Origin: Hominenteromicrobium sp900549945
GTDB taxonomy: Bacteria > Bacillota > Clostridia > Oscillospirales > Acutalibacteraceae
NCBI GenBank assembly: GCA_902472305.1
Contig: CABRNK010000002.1
Span: 62,001-126,000 of the forward strand
Direction of reading: 5' to 3'
DNA length: 64,000 nucleotides
The notes beneath the pieces were generated by a model that worked only from the letters and a program-made list of their open reading frames with translations, was not told the origin of the DNA and did not search any database. The position numbers and the translations under genes are program-made. Below are positions 40,891-48,552 of the stretch, piece by piece. The stretch's first letter is position 1; each line of letters begins with the position of its first letter.

Positions 40891-40902
40891 GAAAATACGT
40901 TC
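40891..40902 (+). promoter_or_regulatory. LexA-like (SOS) box upstream of recA
   Basis: GAAA-ATAC-GTTC followed by G. The Gram-positive LexA consensus is GAAC-N4-GTTC flanked by C and G; one base differs. It lies nine bases before the recA -35 and so could block RNA polymerase. Confidence 0.6.
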
Positions 40903-40911
40903 GGAAAAGCA

Positions 40912-40940
40912 TTGCTTTTTTGCGGCAGGTTTAGTATAAT
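40912..40940 (+). promoter_or_regulatory. Promoter of recA-recX
   Basis: TTGCTT (40912-40917), 17-base spacer, TATAAT (40935-40940). It is followed by a 140-base leader that contains an ATCCGG/CCGGAT pairing around 40993-41018. Confidence 0.85.
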
Positions 40941-41085
40941 AGAGGCATCGAAACTGGAATTTCCGGGGTGCTTTTCGGGCAGGCGGGGGAAGGATCCGGC
41001 GTGTTGGCCCTCCGGATTTGCGCCTGTCGCAGAGCTGCCTTCGAGAAGAGCGGGTATGCGCAGAGAAAGGTAAGTGGTTATAAAG

Positions 41086-42255
41086 ATGGCAAGCGATAAA
41101 AACGGCAAGGTCTCTGAAAAGGTAAAGGGCAACGATAAAATCAAGCCCGAGGATAAGCTCAAGGCGCTGGAAACCGCGCTGACGCAGATCAAGAAGCAGT
41201 TCGGCGAGGGTGCCGTCATGCGCCTCGGCCAGAACAACACGCTGCAGGTGGAGTCGATTCCGACCGGCTCGCTTTCGCTCGACCTCGCGCTCGGCATCGG
41301 CGGCCTGCCGCGCGGCAGAATCGTCGAGATCTACGGGCCGGAATCCTCCGGTAAAACGACGCTCGCGCTCCACTGCGTCGCAGAGGGGCAGAAGATGGGC
41401 GGCAACGCCGCGTTCATCGACGTCGAGCACGCGCTCGACCCCGTGTACGCCTCCGCGCTCGGCGTCGACGTGGATTCTTTGCTCGTCTCCCAGCCGGATA
41501 CCGGCGAGCAGGCGCTCGAGATTACTGAGGCGCTCGTGCGCTCAAACGCGATCGACGTTATCGTCGTCGACTCCGTCGCCGCGCTCGTGCCGCGCGCCGA
41601 GATCGAGGGCGAAATGGGCGACAGCCACGTCGGCCTGCAGGCGCGCCTGATGTCGCAGGCGCTCAGAAAGCTCGCGGGCGCGATCTCGAAATCGAACTGC
41701 GTCGCGATCTTCATCAACCAGCTGCGCGAGAAGGTCGGCGTCGTGTACGGCAACCCGGAGGTCACGCCGGGCGGCCGCGCGCTGAAGTTCTATTCCTCCG
41801 TGCGCATCGACGTGCGCAAGAAGGAGGTCATCAAGAACGGCACGGACATCATCGGCTCGCACACGAAGGTCAAGGTCGTGAAGAACAAGGTGGCTCCGCC
41901 GTTCCGCGAGGTGGAGTTCGACATCATGTACGGGCAGGGCATCTCGCGCGTCGGCGAGCTGCTCGACCTCGCCGAAAAGCTCGACATTGTGCAGAAGAGC
42001 GGCGCGTGGTTCTCCTATAACGGCACGCGCATCGGGCAGGGTCGCGAAAATGCGAAGAAGTTTTTGCAGGATAACCCCGATATTTTTGAGGAGATTACCG
42101 GGCAGGTCAAGCAGAATGCCGATAAGCTCTATTTGAAGGCGGCGAAGGGCGAGGGCAAGGCGGCCGCAACGCCGGTCGAGGCGCCCGAGGAGAAGCCCGT
42201 CGATTCCAAAAAGGTGAAGGCCGACATCGACATCACCGTCGATGACGACGAATGA
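41086..42255 (+). CDS. recA: Recombinase RecA
   Basis: 389 residues from ATG at 41086; the GTG at 41074 is only three bases from AAAGG at 41066-41070, so the ATG is preferred. RecA forms filaments on single-stranded DNA, pairs homologous strands and triggers LexA cleavage. Walker A is GPESSGKTT, Walker B region is VIVVDSVAALVPRAEIEGEM, and loop and interface motifs such as MSQALRKLAGAISKSNC and GGRALKFYSSVRIDVR are complete. The C-terminus is acidic (DIDITVDDDE). recX overlaps its stop. Confidence 0.98.
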   Translation: MASDKNGKVSEKVKGNDKIKPEDKLKALETALTQIKKQFGEGAVMRLGQNNTLQVESIPTGSLSLDLALGIGGLPRGRIVEIYGPESSGKTTLALHCVAEGQKMGGNAAFIDVEHALDPVYASALGVDVDSLLVSQPDTGEQALEITEALVRSNAIDVIVVDSVAALVPRAEIEGEMGDSHVGLQARLMSQALRKLAGAISKSNCVAIFINQLREKVGVVYGNPEVTPGGRALKFYSSVRIDVRKKEVIKNGTDIIGSHTKVKVVKNKVAPPFREVEFDIMYGQGISRVGELLDLAEKLDIVQKSGAWFSYNGTRIGQGRENAKKFLQDNPDIFEEITGQVKQNADKLYLKAAKGEGKAAATPVEAPEEKPVDSKKVKADIDITVDDDE

Positions 42256-42872
42256 TCATCACCGATATCCAGCCGCGCCGCCGCCGGCTTTCGCAGCTCT
42301 ACATCGACGGCGAGGCGGCCGTGAAGGTTGACACCGAGACACTCGAGCGCAGCGGCCTGATTATCGGCGACGCGCTCGACGATGAGGCGCTGCACGTGCT
42401 TTTGCAGGCCTCCGCCGAGCACCGCGCCCGCGAAAAGGCGCTCTACCTGCTCGAACACCGCGCGCACTCCAAAAAGGAGCTGACGGATAAGATCGCCCGC
42501 GCTGAGTTTGACCGCGAGGCTGCGCGCCGCGCGGCGGATCACATGGAGGCGCTCGGGCTGATCGACGACGAGGACTATGCGCGCCGCCTTGCGCAGTCGC
42601 TCTTCAACCACAAGCACTTCGGCGCGCGCCGCGTGAAGCAGGAGCTGCGCCAAAAGGGCATCGCGGACGATGTGATCGAGGCGGTTCTCGAAGAGTTTTC
42701 CACAGGCCGCGATGAAACGGAGGAAAACATCCGCGCGATTTTGGAGCGGAAGTACCCCGCCGCGTGGGTGGACGAAAAGACACGCCGCCGGGCCGTCGCC
42801 GCTTTGCAGCGCTACGGCTACGGCTTCGAGGAGATCTTCAGCGTTTTAAACGCGGAGCCTCCGGAGGAATAA
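42252..42872 (+). CDS. recX: Regulatory protein RecX
   Basis: 206 residues; its ATG overlaps the recA TGA by four bases (ATGA). RecX caps and restrains RecA filaments. The three-helix repeats are visible (ALYLLEHRAHSKKELTDKIA, then LIDDEDYARRLAQSLFNHKH and FGARRVKQELRQKGIADDVI). Length is normal. The overlap implies that its amount follows RecA synthesis. Confidence 0.92.
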   Translation: MIITDIQPRRRRLSQLYIDGEAAVKVDTETLERSGLIIGDALDDEALHVLLQASAEHRAREKALYLLEHRAHSKKELTDKIARAEFDREAARRAADHMEALGLIDDEDYARRLAQSLFNHKHFGARRVKQELRQKGIADDVIEAVLEEFSTGRDETEENIRAILERKYPAAWVDEKTRRRAVAALQRYGYGFEEIFSVLNAEPPEE

Positions 42873-42877
42873 CAAAG

Positions 42878-42907
42878 ATCCCTTTGGCTTCGGCCGGAGG
42901 GATTTTT
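42878..42907 (+). terminator. Terminator of recA-recX
   Basis: Eleven-base-pair stem with two G-U pairs (arms 42878-42888 and 42893-42903), TTCG loop, followed by TTTTGG. It begins six bases past the recX stop. Confidence 0.87.
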
Positions 42908-42934
42908 GGCAGAGCGCTAAAGGAGGGTGAAACC

Positions 42935-43396
42935 ATGCGCGAGCGGTATAAAACGGCGAGCGCGGTGATGCTGTTTCTGCTGCGGGAGCGAAATGGAAGG
43001 CAGGAAATTTTGCTGCAGAAAAGGCGGAACACCGGCTATGCGGACGGCATGTGGGACTGCGGCGCCGCCGGCCATGTGGAGGCGGGCGAAACGATGCGGG
43101 CCGCCATGGCCCGCGAAGCGGCCGAGGAGCTTGGGCTGGCGTTCACTCCTGCCGACGTGCGGTTTGCAACGCTTACGCATAAGACCTCGCCGGACGGTAC
43201 GACCTATGTGAACGTGTTTTTCTGCGCGGACTGCGGCGAAGCGAAGCCGCAGATCTGCGAGCCGGAAAAGTGCGCGGAGCTCCGGTGGTTCCCGCTGGAC
43301 GCGCTGCCGGAGACGCTGCTCGCCGACCGGCGCGCGGCGCTCAAGAATTTCCGCGCGGGCGTGCCGTACAGCGAATTCGGCTGGCCTGCCGGCTGA
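42935..43396 (+). CDS. NUDIX hydrolase
   Basis: 153 residues from ATG at 42935, with AAAGGAGGG nine bases upstream. The NUDIX box is perfect: G-x5-E-x7-RE-x2-EE-x-G, from GHVEAGE to REAAEELGL (about residues 46-68). The enzyme hydrolyses a nucleoside diphosphate linked to another moiety; the substrate cannot be predicted. RHS of the box (VFFCADCGEAKPQICEPEKC) is Cys-rich but not arranged as a clear zinc site. It has terminators on both sides and no obvious promoter, so it may depend on read-through from recX. Confidence 0.9.
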   Translation: MRERYKTASAVMLFLLRERNGRQEILLQKRRNTGYADGMWDCGAAGHVEAGETMRAAMAREAAEELGLAFTPADVRFATLTHKTSPDGTTYVNVFFCADCGEAKPQICEPEKCAELRWFPLDALPETLLADRRAALKNFRAGVPYSEFGWPAG

Positions 43397-43438
43397 ACCG
43401 CTCCGCCGCACGGCGCTTCTATTTGTACGTTTTTTGTG

Positions 43439-43477
43439 AACAGACGGCATTTCGATTGAAAAGCCGTCTGTTTTCTG
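43439..43477 (+). terminator. Terminator after the NUDIX gene
   Basis: Ten-base-pair perfect stem, AACAGACGGC (43439-43448) and GCCGTCTGTT (43463-43472), 14-base loop, then TTCTGTT. The rimO promoter lies inside it. Confidence 0.88.
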
Positions 43478-43484
43478 TTAAAAT
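43456..43484 (+). promoter_or_regulatory. Promoter of rimO-pgsA, inside the preceding terminator
   Basis: TTGAAA (43456-43461) in the terminator loop, 17-base spacer made of the right arm, TAAAAT (43479-43484). rimO starts 46 bases later. Confidence 0.75.
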
Positions 43485-43529
43485 AAAAAGAAAATACGGC
43501 TGAAAACAAGAGGAAAGGACTTTTTACAT

Positions 43530-44852
43530 ATGGCAATCAAGGTGGGAATGGTCAGCTTGGGCTGCGCAAAAAATCAGGTGGACGGCGAAATGCTGATGGC
43601 GAGCCTCAAAAATGCGGGCTTTGAACTGTGCGACGACGCGGCGCTCGCCGATGTTGCGGTTGTCAACACCTGCGGCTTCATCGAGAGCGCGAAGCAGGAA
43701 TCGATCGACGAGATCCTCGAGCTTGCGACGCTCAAGAAGGAGGGCCGCATCAAGAAGCTCGTCGTCACGGGATGTCTCGCGGAGCGATACCGCGAGGAGA
43801 TCCACAAGGAGCTGCCCGAGGTGGACGGCGTGTTCGGCATCGGCGCGAACGGCGACATCGCCGCCTGCATTGAAAGCGTGCTGGAGGGCTTCACACAGCG
43901 CTTTCCGGAAAAGGAAAAGATGCCGCTGTGCGGCGGCCGCGAGCTTTCGACGCCGAGCTACTTCGCGTATCTCAAGATCGCCGAGGGCTGCGACAACCGC
44001 TGCACCTACTGCGCGATCCCGCTGATCCGCGGCGGCTACCGCAGCCGCACGATGGAGAGCATCGAGGAGGAGGCGCTCGCGCTGGTCGAAAACGGCGCGA
44101 AGGAGCTGATCCTCATCGCGCAGGATACGACGCGCTACGGGCTCGACCTGTACGGCGAGTATTCGCTCGCAAAGCTGCTGCGCCGCCTGTGCAGAATCGA
44201 GAAGCTGCACTGGATCCGCGTGCTGTACTGCTACCCGGACGCGATCACCGACGAGCTGCTCGACACGATTGCCGAAGAGGAAAAGATCGTCAAATACATC
44301 GACCTGCCGCTGCAGCACGCCTCGGGCAGGATTCTGAAGGCGATGAACCGCCGCGGCGACCGCGAGAGCCTCACGGCGCTGATGCGGAAGATCCGGGAGA
44401 AGATCCCGGGCGTCACGCTGCGCACGACGCTGATCACCGGCTTCCCGGGCGAGACCGAAGCGGACTTCACCGAGCTCGCCGAGTTCGTGAAGGAGGTGCA
44501 GTTTGAGCGCCTCGGCTGCTTCGCCTACTCGCAGGAGGAGGACACCCCGGCGGCCGAGCTGCCCGGCCAGATCGATGAGGAGGTCAAGAACCACCGCGCC
44601 GAGCTCATCATGGATTCGCAGATGAACATCATGGACCGCCTCGGCGAAAAGCAGGTGGGCCGCGACCTCGAGGTGCTGACAGAGGGCTTCGACCGCTACG
44701 CCGAGTGTTGGTTCGGCCGCAGCGCGATGGATGCGCCGGACATCGACGGCAAGGTGTTTTTCACGGCGGAGAAGAAGCCGTATTTCGGCGAGCTCGTGAC
44801 CGTGCACATCGACGAGGCGGTCGACTGCGACCTGTTTGGCACGCGTGTCTGA
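43530..44852 (+). CDS. rimO: Ribosomal protein S12 methylthiotransferase RimO
   Basis: 440 residues. It adds a methylthio group to an Asp of ribosomal protein S12, using two Fe-S clusters. The N-terminal cluster Cys are in SLGCAKNQVD, NTCGFIESAK and TGCLAERY. The radical-SAM cluster is CDNRCTYCAIPLIRGGYRSR (C-x3-C-x2-C, about residue 155). A TRAM domain closes the protein (about 375-440). The IRG/YRSR pattern and the GCAKNQVD start favour RimO over MiaB. pgsA follows after 18 bases. Confidence 0.95.
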   Translation: MAIKVGMVSLGCAKNQVDGEMLMASLKNAGFELCDDAALADVAVVNTCGFIESAKQESIDEILELATLKKEGRIKKLVVTGCLAERYREEIHKELPEVDGVFGIGANGDIAACIESVLEGFTQRFPEKEKMPLCGGRELSTPSYFAYLKIAEGCDNRCTYCAIPLIRGGYRSRTMESIEEEALALVENGAKELILIAQDTTRYGLDLYGEYSLAKLLRRLCRIEKLHWIRVLYCYPDAITDELLDTIAEEEKIVKYIDLPLQHASGRILKAMNRRGDRESLTALMRKIREKIPGVTLRTTLITGFPGETEADFTELAEFVKEVQFERLGCFAYSQEEDTPAAELPGQIDEEVKNHRAELIMDSQMNIMDRLGEKQVGRDLEVLTEGFDRYAECWFGRSAMDAPDIDGKVFFTAEKKPYFGELVTVHIDEAVDCDLFGTRV

Positions 44853-44870
44853 GCGGGGAAGGGCGTTGAA

Positions 44871-45461
44871 ATGAATCTACCGAATAAGCTGACGATGCTG
44901 CGCATGGCACTCGTGCCGTTCTTCGTATTTTTCACGCTGGCGGATTTCATCCCGCACCATCTTCTGATCGCCGGGCTGATCTTCGGCGCGGCGTCCTATA
45001 CCGACCACCTCGACGGCAAGATCGCCCGCCGCGACAATCTGATCACAAACTTCGGCAAGCTGATGGACCCGCTCGCCGACAAGATCATGGTCATGTCGGC
45101 GCTCGTCTGCTTCGTGGCGACCGGCTTTACAAACGTGTGGTTCGTACTGCTCATCATGGTGCGCGAGTTCGCCGTCACCTCCATCCGCCTGATCGCGGTG
45201 GAAAACGGCAGGGTGATCCCGGCGAACAACTGGGGCAAGGCGAAAACTGTTTCGCAGATCGCCGCAATCTGTGTGATCTTCCTCTTGCAGTACGTGCTCG
45301 AGCTGGATACGCTCGGTCTCGTCGCGCTCCCGGCTATCGAGACAGTGCAGGCCGTGTTTTATTGGATCGGCTTTGCGCTGATGGGCGTTGCCGCGCTGCT
45401 TGCCGTCGTCTCCGGCGTGATCTACGCGAAGGACAGCGCCGAGCTTTTCAGGGACAAATAG
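44871..45461 (+). CDS. pgsA: CDP-diacylglycerol--glycerol-3-phosphate 3-phosphatidyltransferase
   Basis: 196 residues with about six membrane helices. It makes phosphatidylglycerol phosphate, the committed step to phosphatidylglycerol. The CDP-alcohol phosphotransferase motif D-x2-DG-x2-AR-x8-G-x3-D-x3-D is complete, from DHLDGKIARR to GKLMDPLADK. It starts MNLPNKLTMLRMALVPFFVF. A rimO-pgsA pairing is frequent in Clostridia. Confidence 0.95.
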   Translation: MNLPNKLTMLRMALVPFFVFFTLADFIPHHLLIAGLIFGAASYTDHLDGKIARRDNLITNFGKLMDPLADKIMVMSALVCFVATGFTNVWFVLLIMVREFAVTSIRLIAVENGRVIPANNWGKAKTVSQIAAICVIFLLQYVLELDTLGLVALPAIETVQAVFYWIGFALMGVAALLAVVSGVIYAKDSAELFRDK

Positions 45462-45560
45462 CCCGAGGGCGCGCCTTCTAGGGCTTCAAAGCGCCGCGTT
45501 TTTGCGGCGGGATATAAAAAGGCGGCGCCTTATGGCCGCCGGAAAGGCAATTCACTCCAT

Positions 45561-46517
45561 ATGAAAATTACCGTGATCGGCTGCGGCCGCTGGGGTTCTT
45601 TCATCGCATGGTACCTCGATAAAATCGGCCACAGCGTATCTCTTTACGGGCGCGCAGGCTCCGCGCGGATGCAGGCGCTGCTCGAAACCCGGTCGAACGG
45701 GCTCGTCGAAATGCCCGCTTCGCTCGCGCTGACCACCTCGCTTTCGGGCGCGGCGGAAAGCGACGTCATTATCATTTCGGTCAATTCGCAGGGGCTCCGC
45801 GGCCTGATGCGCGAGCTCGCGCCGCTCGGGCTGCGGGATAAAATCTTTGTGCTGTGCATGAAAGGCGTCGAGATCGAAACCGGCATGCGGCTCTCCGAGG
45901 TCTGCGCCGCGGGCTGCGACGCTTCAAACCGCGTGGCGGTGTGGGTCGGACCCGGCCACGTGCAGGAGTTTGCGGCCGGCGTGCCGAACTGCATGGTGAT
46001 CGACAGCGCCGACGAGGACGCGAAACACATGCTGGTCGATGCGTTCTCGAGCGAGCTGATCCGCTTTTACTACGGGCAGGACCTGATCGGCAGCGAGATC
46101 GGCGCGGCGGCGAAAAACGTCATCGGCATCGCGGCCGGTATGCTCGACGGCCTCGGCCTCTCGACGCTCAAGGGCGCGCTGATGGCGCGCGGCACGCGCG
46201 AGATCGCCCGGCTGATCGACGCGCTCGGCGGCAACGAGCTTTCAGCCTACGGCCTGTGCCACCTCGGCGACTACGAGGCGACGCTGTTTTCCCCATACTC
46301 GCACAACCGCATGTTCGGCGAAAAGTTCGTGAAGCGCGAGCCGTACAGCGAGTTGGCGGAGGGCTACTACGCGGTGGACGCCCTGCTGCGGCTGGGCAAA
46401 ACCGTCGGCGCCGATCTGCCGATTTGCCGCGCTGTTTACAACGTACTGTATAAAAACGGATGTCCAAACGAGGCGATCAACCGCCTGTTTACAAGGAGTA
46501 TAAAAGATGAATTCTGA
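45561..46517 (+). CDS. NAD(P)H-dependent glycerol-3-phosphate dehydrogenase-like protein
   Basis: 318 residues. The Rossmann nucleotide site is GCGRWGSFIAWYL, and KNVIGIAAGMLDGLGLSTLK is the catalytic-Lys helix of GpsA. Two signature segments depart from GpsA: GPGHVQEFA replaces the usual GPSHAEEV, and the GD-x-TCTS-x-RN block reads GDYEATLFSPYSHNRMFGE. It probably oxidises or reduces glycerol 3-phosphate for lipid synthesis, in line with the neighbour pgsA, but a related substrate is possible. It overlaps the next gene by 11 bases. Confidence 0.8.
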   Translation: MKITVIGCGRWGSFIAWYLDKIGHSVSLYGRAGSARMQALLETRSNGLVEMPASLALTTSLSGAAESDVIIISVNSQGLRGLMRELAPLGLRDKIFVLCMKGVEIETGMRLSEVCAAGCDASNRVAVWVGPGHVQEFAAGVPNCMVIDSADEDAKHMLVDAFSSELIRFYYGQDLIGSEIGAAAKNVIGIAAGMLDGLGLSTLKGALMARGTREIARLIDALGGNELSAYGLCHLGDYEATLFSPYSHNRMFGEKFVKREPYSELAEGYYAVDALLRLGKTVGADLPICRAVYNVLYKNGCPNEAINRLFTRSIKDEF

Positions 46518-47757
46518 TATTTTCAGATTAGAGGAGCCGTCCGAGGCGCTTCCCCTGTTCGACGGCTGGGATGAGACGATCGTCTGGTCCGCGCTCGACG
46601 GCACGATGGGCGAAATCTACGCGAACAGGGCGATGACGGCGGCCTGCGCGGTGCTCGGCGACTTCGCGTTTTTGGCCTCGCCCGGGCAGGATGAAGCGGC
46701 CGTGCAGGCACTGCTCGACGATGTGCAGGCGCGCACCGATCACGCGCTGATCCTCGTCGCGCCGGATGAGGCGCAGTTTGCGCTCTGCCGGTCGCTCGTC
46801 GGTGAGGCGGAAATCGGCTTGCGGTATGCGACGCGCAAGGAAACCGGCGCGTTTGATCCCGCGCGCCTGCACCGATTCGCCGAGGATCTCCCGGCGGGCT
46901 ACGCGCTCTCGGGCATGACGCCGGAGATCTGGGCGCAGATTCGGGAGAAGGGCGGCTGGATGCGCGATTTCATCTCGAATTTTGCCGATTACGCGTCGTT
47001 TTCCGAGCTTGCGCTCGGCGTGTTCGCGCTGAAGGACGGGGAGATCGTCTGCGGCGCGTCCGCCTATTCGGCGTTTGACGGCGGCATCGAGGTGCAGATC
47101 ACGACCCATGAGGCGCACCGCCGGCGCCATCTGGCCCGCGCCTGCGCGGCGAAGCTGATTCTCGGCTGCCTCGAAAAAGGGCTGTACCCCTCGTGGGATG
47201 CGGCGAACCGGGAGAGCCTGCGGCTCGCACAGCAGCTCGGCTACCGGTTCAGCCATACGTATTCCGTTTTTCTGCTCGAGCCGAAGGCGGCGGTGGAAGC
47301 GCGCGCCGATAAAAAATACGGAGAGGCGGCGGCACAGGCCGCATCTCTCCTTGCGGACGAGCCGGAGCCCGTGCCGTGCATGGCGAATCTTGCGGCGCTT
47401 CTGTTTGAAACGCTCGACCGCGTCAACTGGGCGGGCTTCTATACGGTGCAGCCGGACGGCAGCCTGCTGCTCGGCCCGTTTCAGGGAAAGCCGGCGTGCG
47501 TGCGCATCGCCCGCGGCCGCGGCGTCTGCGGCGCGGCCTGTGAAGCCGGGAAAGCGCAGCTTGTGCCGGATGTTCACGCGTTCCCGGGACATATTGCCTG
47601 CGACAGTGCGAGCCGCTCGGAGCTTGTTGTGCCGGTTGTCAAGGACGGCGCTGTCCGCGCGGTGATCGATCTCGACAGCCCGGTCCAAAACCGCTTCACT
47701 GAAAGGGAGCGTGCGCTTGCGGAAAAAATGGCGGAACTTCTGGCGGAAAAACTTTAA
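46507..47757 (+). CDS. Fusion of a GNAT acetyltransferase and a free methionine-(R)-sulfoxide reductase
   Basis: 416 residues in one open frame. Residues about 1-260 are GNAT-like of the GNAT_acetyltran type: FALKDGEIVCGASAYSAFDG, then the acetyl-CoA region THEAHRRRHLARACAAKLIL and WDAANRESLRLAQQLGYRF. Residues about 265-416 are a GAF-fold fRMsr: VNWAGFYTV, FQGKPACVRIARGRGVCGAA and FPGHIACDSASRSELV. The three catalytic Cys at 331, 341 and 365 have exactly the spacing (10 and 24) of the E. coli enzyme (84, 94, 118). AAGGAG precedes the ATG at the right distance. It would reduce free methionine R-sulfoxide; what is acetylated is unknown. Confidence 0.87.
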   Translation: MNSDIFRLEEPSEALPLFDGWDETIVWSALDGTMGEIYANRAMTAACAVLGDFAFLASPGQDEAAVQALLDDVQARTDHALILVAPDEAQFALCRSLVGEAEIGLRYATRKETGAFDPARLHRFAEDLPAGYALSGMTPEIWAQIREKGGWMRDFISNFADYASFSELALGVFALKDGEIVCGASAYSAFDGGIEVQITTHEAHRRRHLARACAAKLILGCLEKGLYPSWDAANRESLRLAQQLGYRFSHTYSVFLLEPKAAVEARADKKYGEAAAQAASLLADEPEPVPCMANLAALLFETLDRVNWAGFYTVQPDGSLLLGPFQGKPACVRIARGRGVCGAACEAGKAQLVPDVHAFPGHIACDSASRSELVVPVVKDGAVRAVIDLDSPVQNRFTERERALAEKMAELLAEKL

Positions 47758-47800
47758 ACGCCGGAGCTGCTTATAAAAAATTTATCTGGGAGGAAAAGGT

Positions 47801-48316
47801 ATGACGAACGAAGTGATTCAGAACATCCTGACGCGCCGCAGTGTGCGCGCATTTCAGGAAAGACCCGTGGAGCGCGAGAAGATCGATGCGATCCTCCAGT
47901 GCGCGGTGCACGCGCCCAGCGCGATGAACCGCCAGACGTGGCATTTTTCCGCGGTGCTGAACCCGGAGAAGATCCAAAAGCTCGCGGCCGCAATGGGCAG
48001 CGCGCTCGGCAGCGAAAGCTACAACCTGTACTGCCCGGCGGCGCTCATCATCCCCTCGAACGAGACGGGGCTGATCAAGACGTGGGACAACGCCTGCGCG
48101 CTCGAAAATATCTTTCTTGCGGCGCATTCGCTGGGCGTCGCCTCGGTGTGGATCAATCAGGGCACGGATACGTGCGATGATCCCGGCGTGCGCGCGGTTT
48201 TGACGGAGCTCGGCGTGCCGAAGAGCCACATGGTGTACGGCATGGCGGCGCTCGGCTACGCGGCGGCGGAGCCGAAGCCCGTGGAGAAAAAATACCCGGT
48301 GACGGTGATCGAATGA
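47801..48316 (+). CDS. Nitroreductase-family FMN oxidoreductase
   Basis: 171 residues. ILTRRSVRAFQERPVEREKI is the FMN-phosphate binding start, followed by CAVHAPSAMNRQTWHFSAVL and GVASVWINQGTD. Such enzymes reduce nitro or quinone compounds with NAD(P)H; the substrate is unknown. Length is on the short side of the family but complete to the VEKKYP end. AGGAGGAAAAGG precedes the ATG. A strong terminator follows. Confidence 0.93.
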   Translation: MTNEVIQNILTRRSVRAFQERPVEREKIDAILQCAVHAPSAMNRQTWHFSAVLNPEKIQKLAAAMGSALGSESYNLYCPAALIIPSNETGLIKTWDNACALENIFLAAHSLGVASVWINQGTDTCDDPGVRAVLTELGVPKSHMVYGMAALGYAAAEPKPVEKKYPVTVIE

Positions 48317-48326
48317 GTTTTTGCGG

Positions 48327-48355
48327 GGAAGCGCTTTCGGGCGCTTCCTTTTTTG
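48327..48355 (+). terminator. Terminator after the nitroreductase gene
   Basis: Eight-base-pair perfect stem GGAAGCGC/GCGCTTCC (48327-48334 and 48341-48348), six-base loop, then TTTTTT. Confidence 0.93.
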
Positions 48356-48380
48356 TCAAGAAATCCGGAATTTCAGGAAT

Positions 48381-48453
48381 GAAAAGGTAGACCTTTTCGT
48401 TCACCGTGTTTTTGCGTGCCTTTGATCTATTTACAGCCGTTTTAGGCTGTAAA
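48381..48453. repeat. AT-rich segment with two perfect palindromes, upstream of the surface protein gene
   Basis: GAAAAGGT-AG-ACCTTTTC (48381-48398) and TTTACAGCC-GTTTTA-GGCTGTAAA (48430-48453). The whole interval 48355-48540 is visibly poorer in G+C than its surroundings. On the minus strand it stays open through LEQYLQPKTAVNRSKARKN, which looks protein-like, but there is no start or stop that makes a gene. It may be a control region for the surface protein or a remnant of a decayed gene. Confidence 0.5.
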
Positions 48454-48552
48454 TACTGTTCTAATTTATCATACAGCATCCGAGCGAAAAAGTCTGACAT
48501 ATCAGGCAGAATATGGTTTTTGCGCGTCTGAAAGAAAATGGAGGATGCTGAA

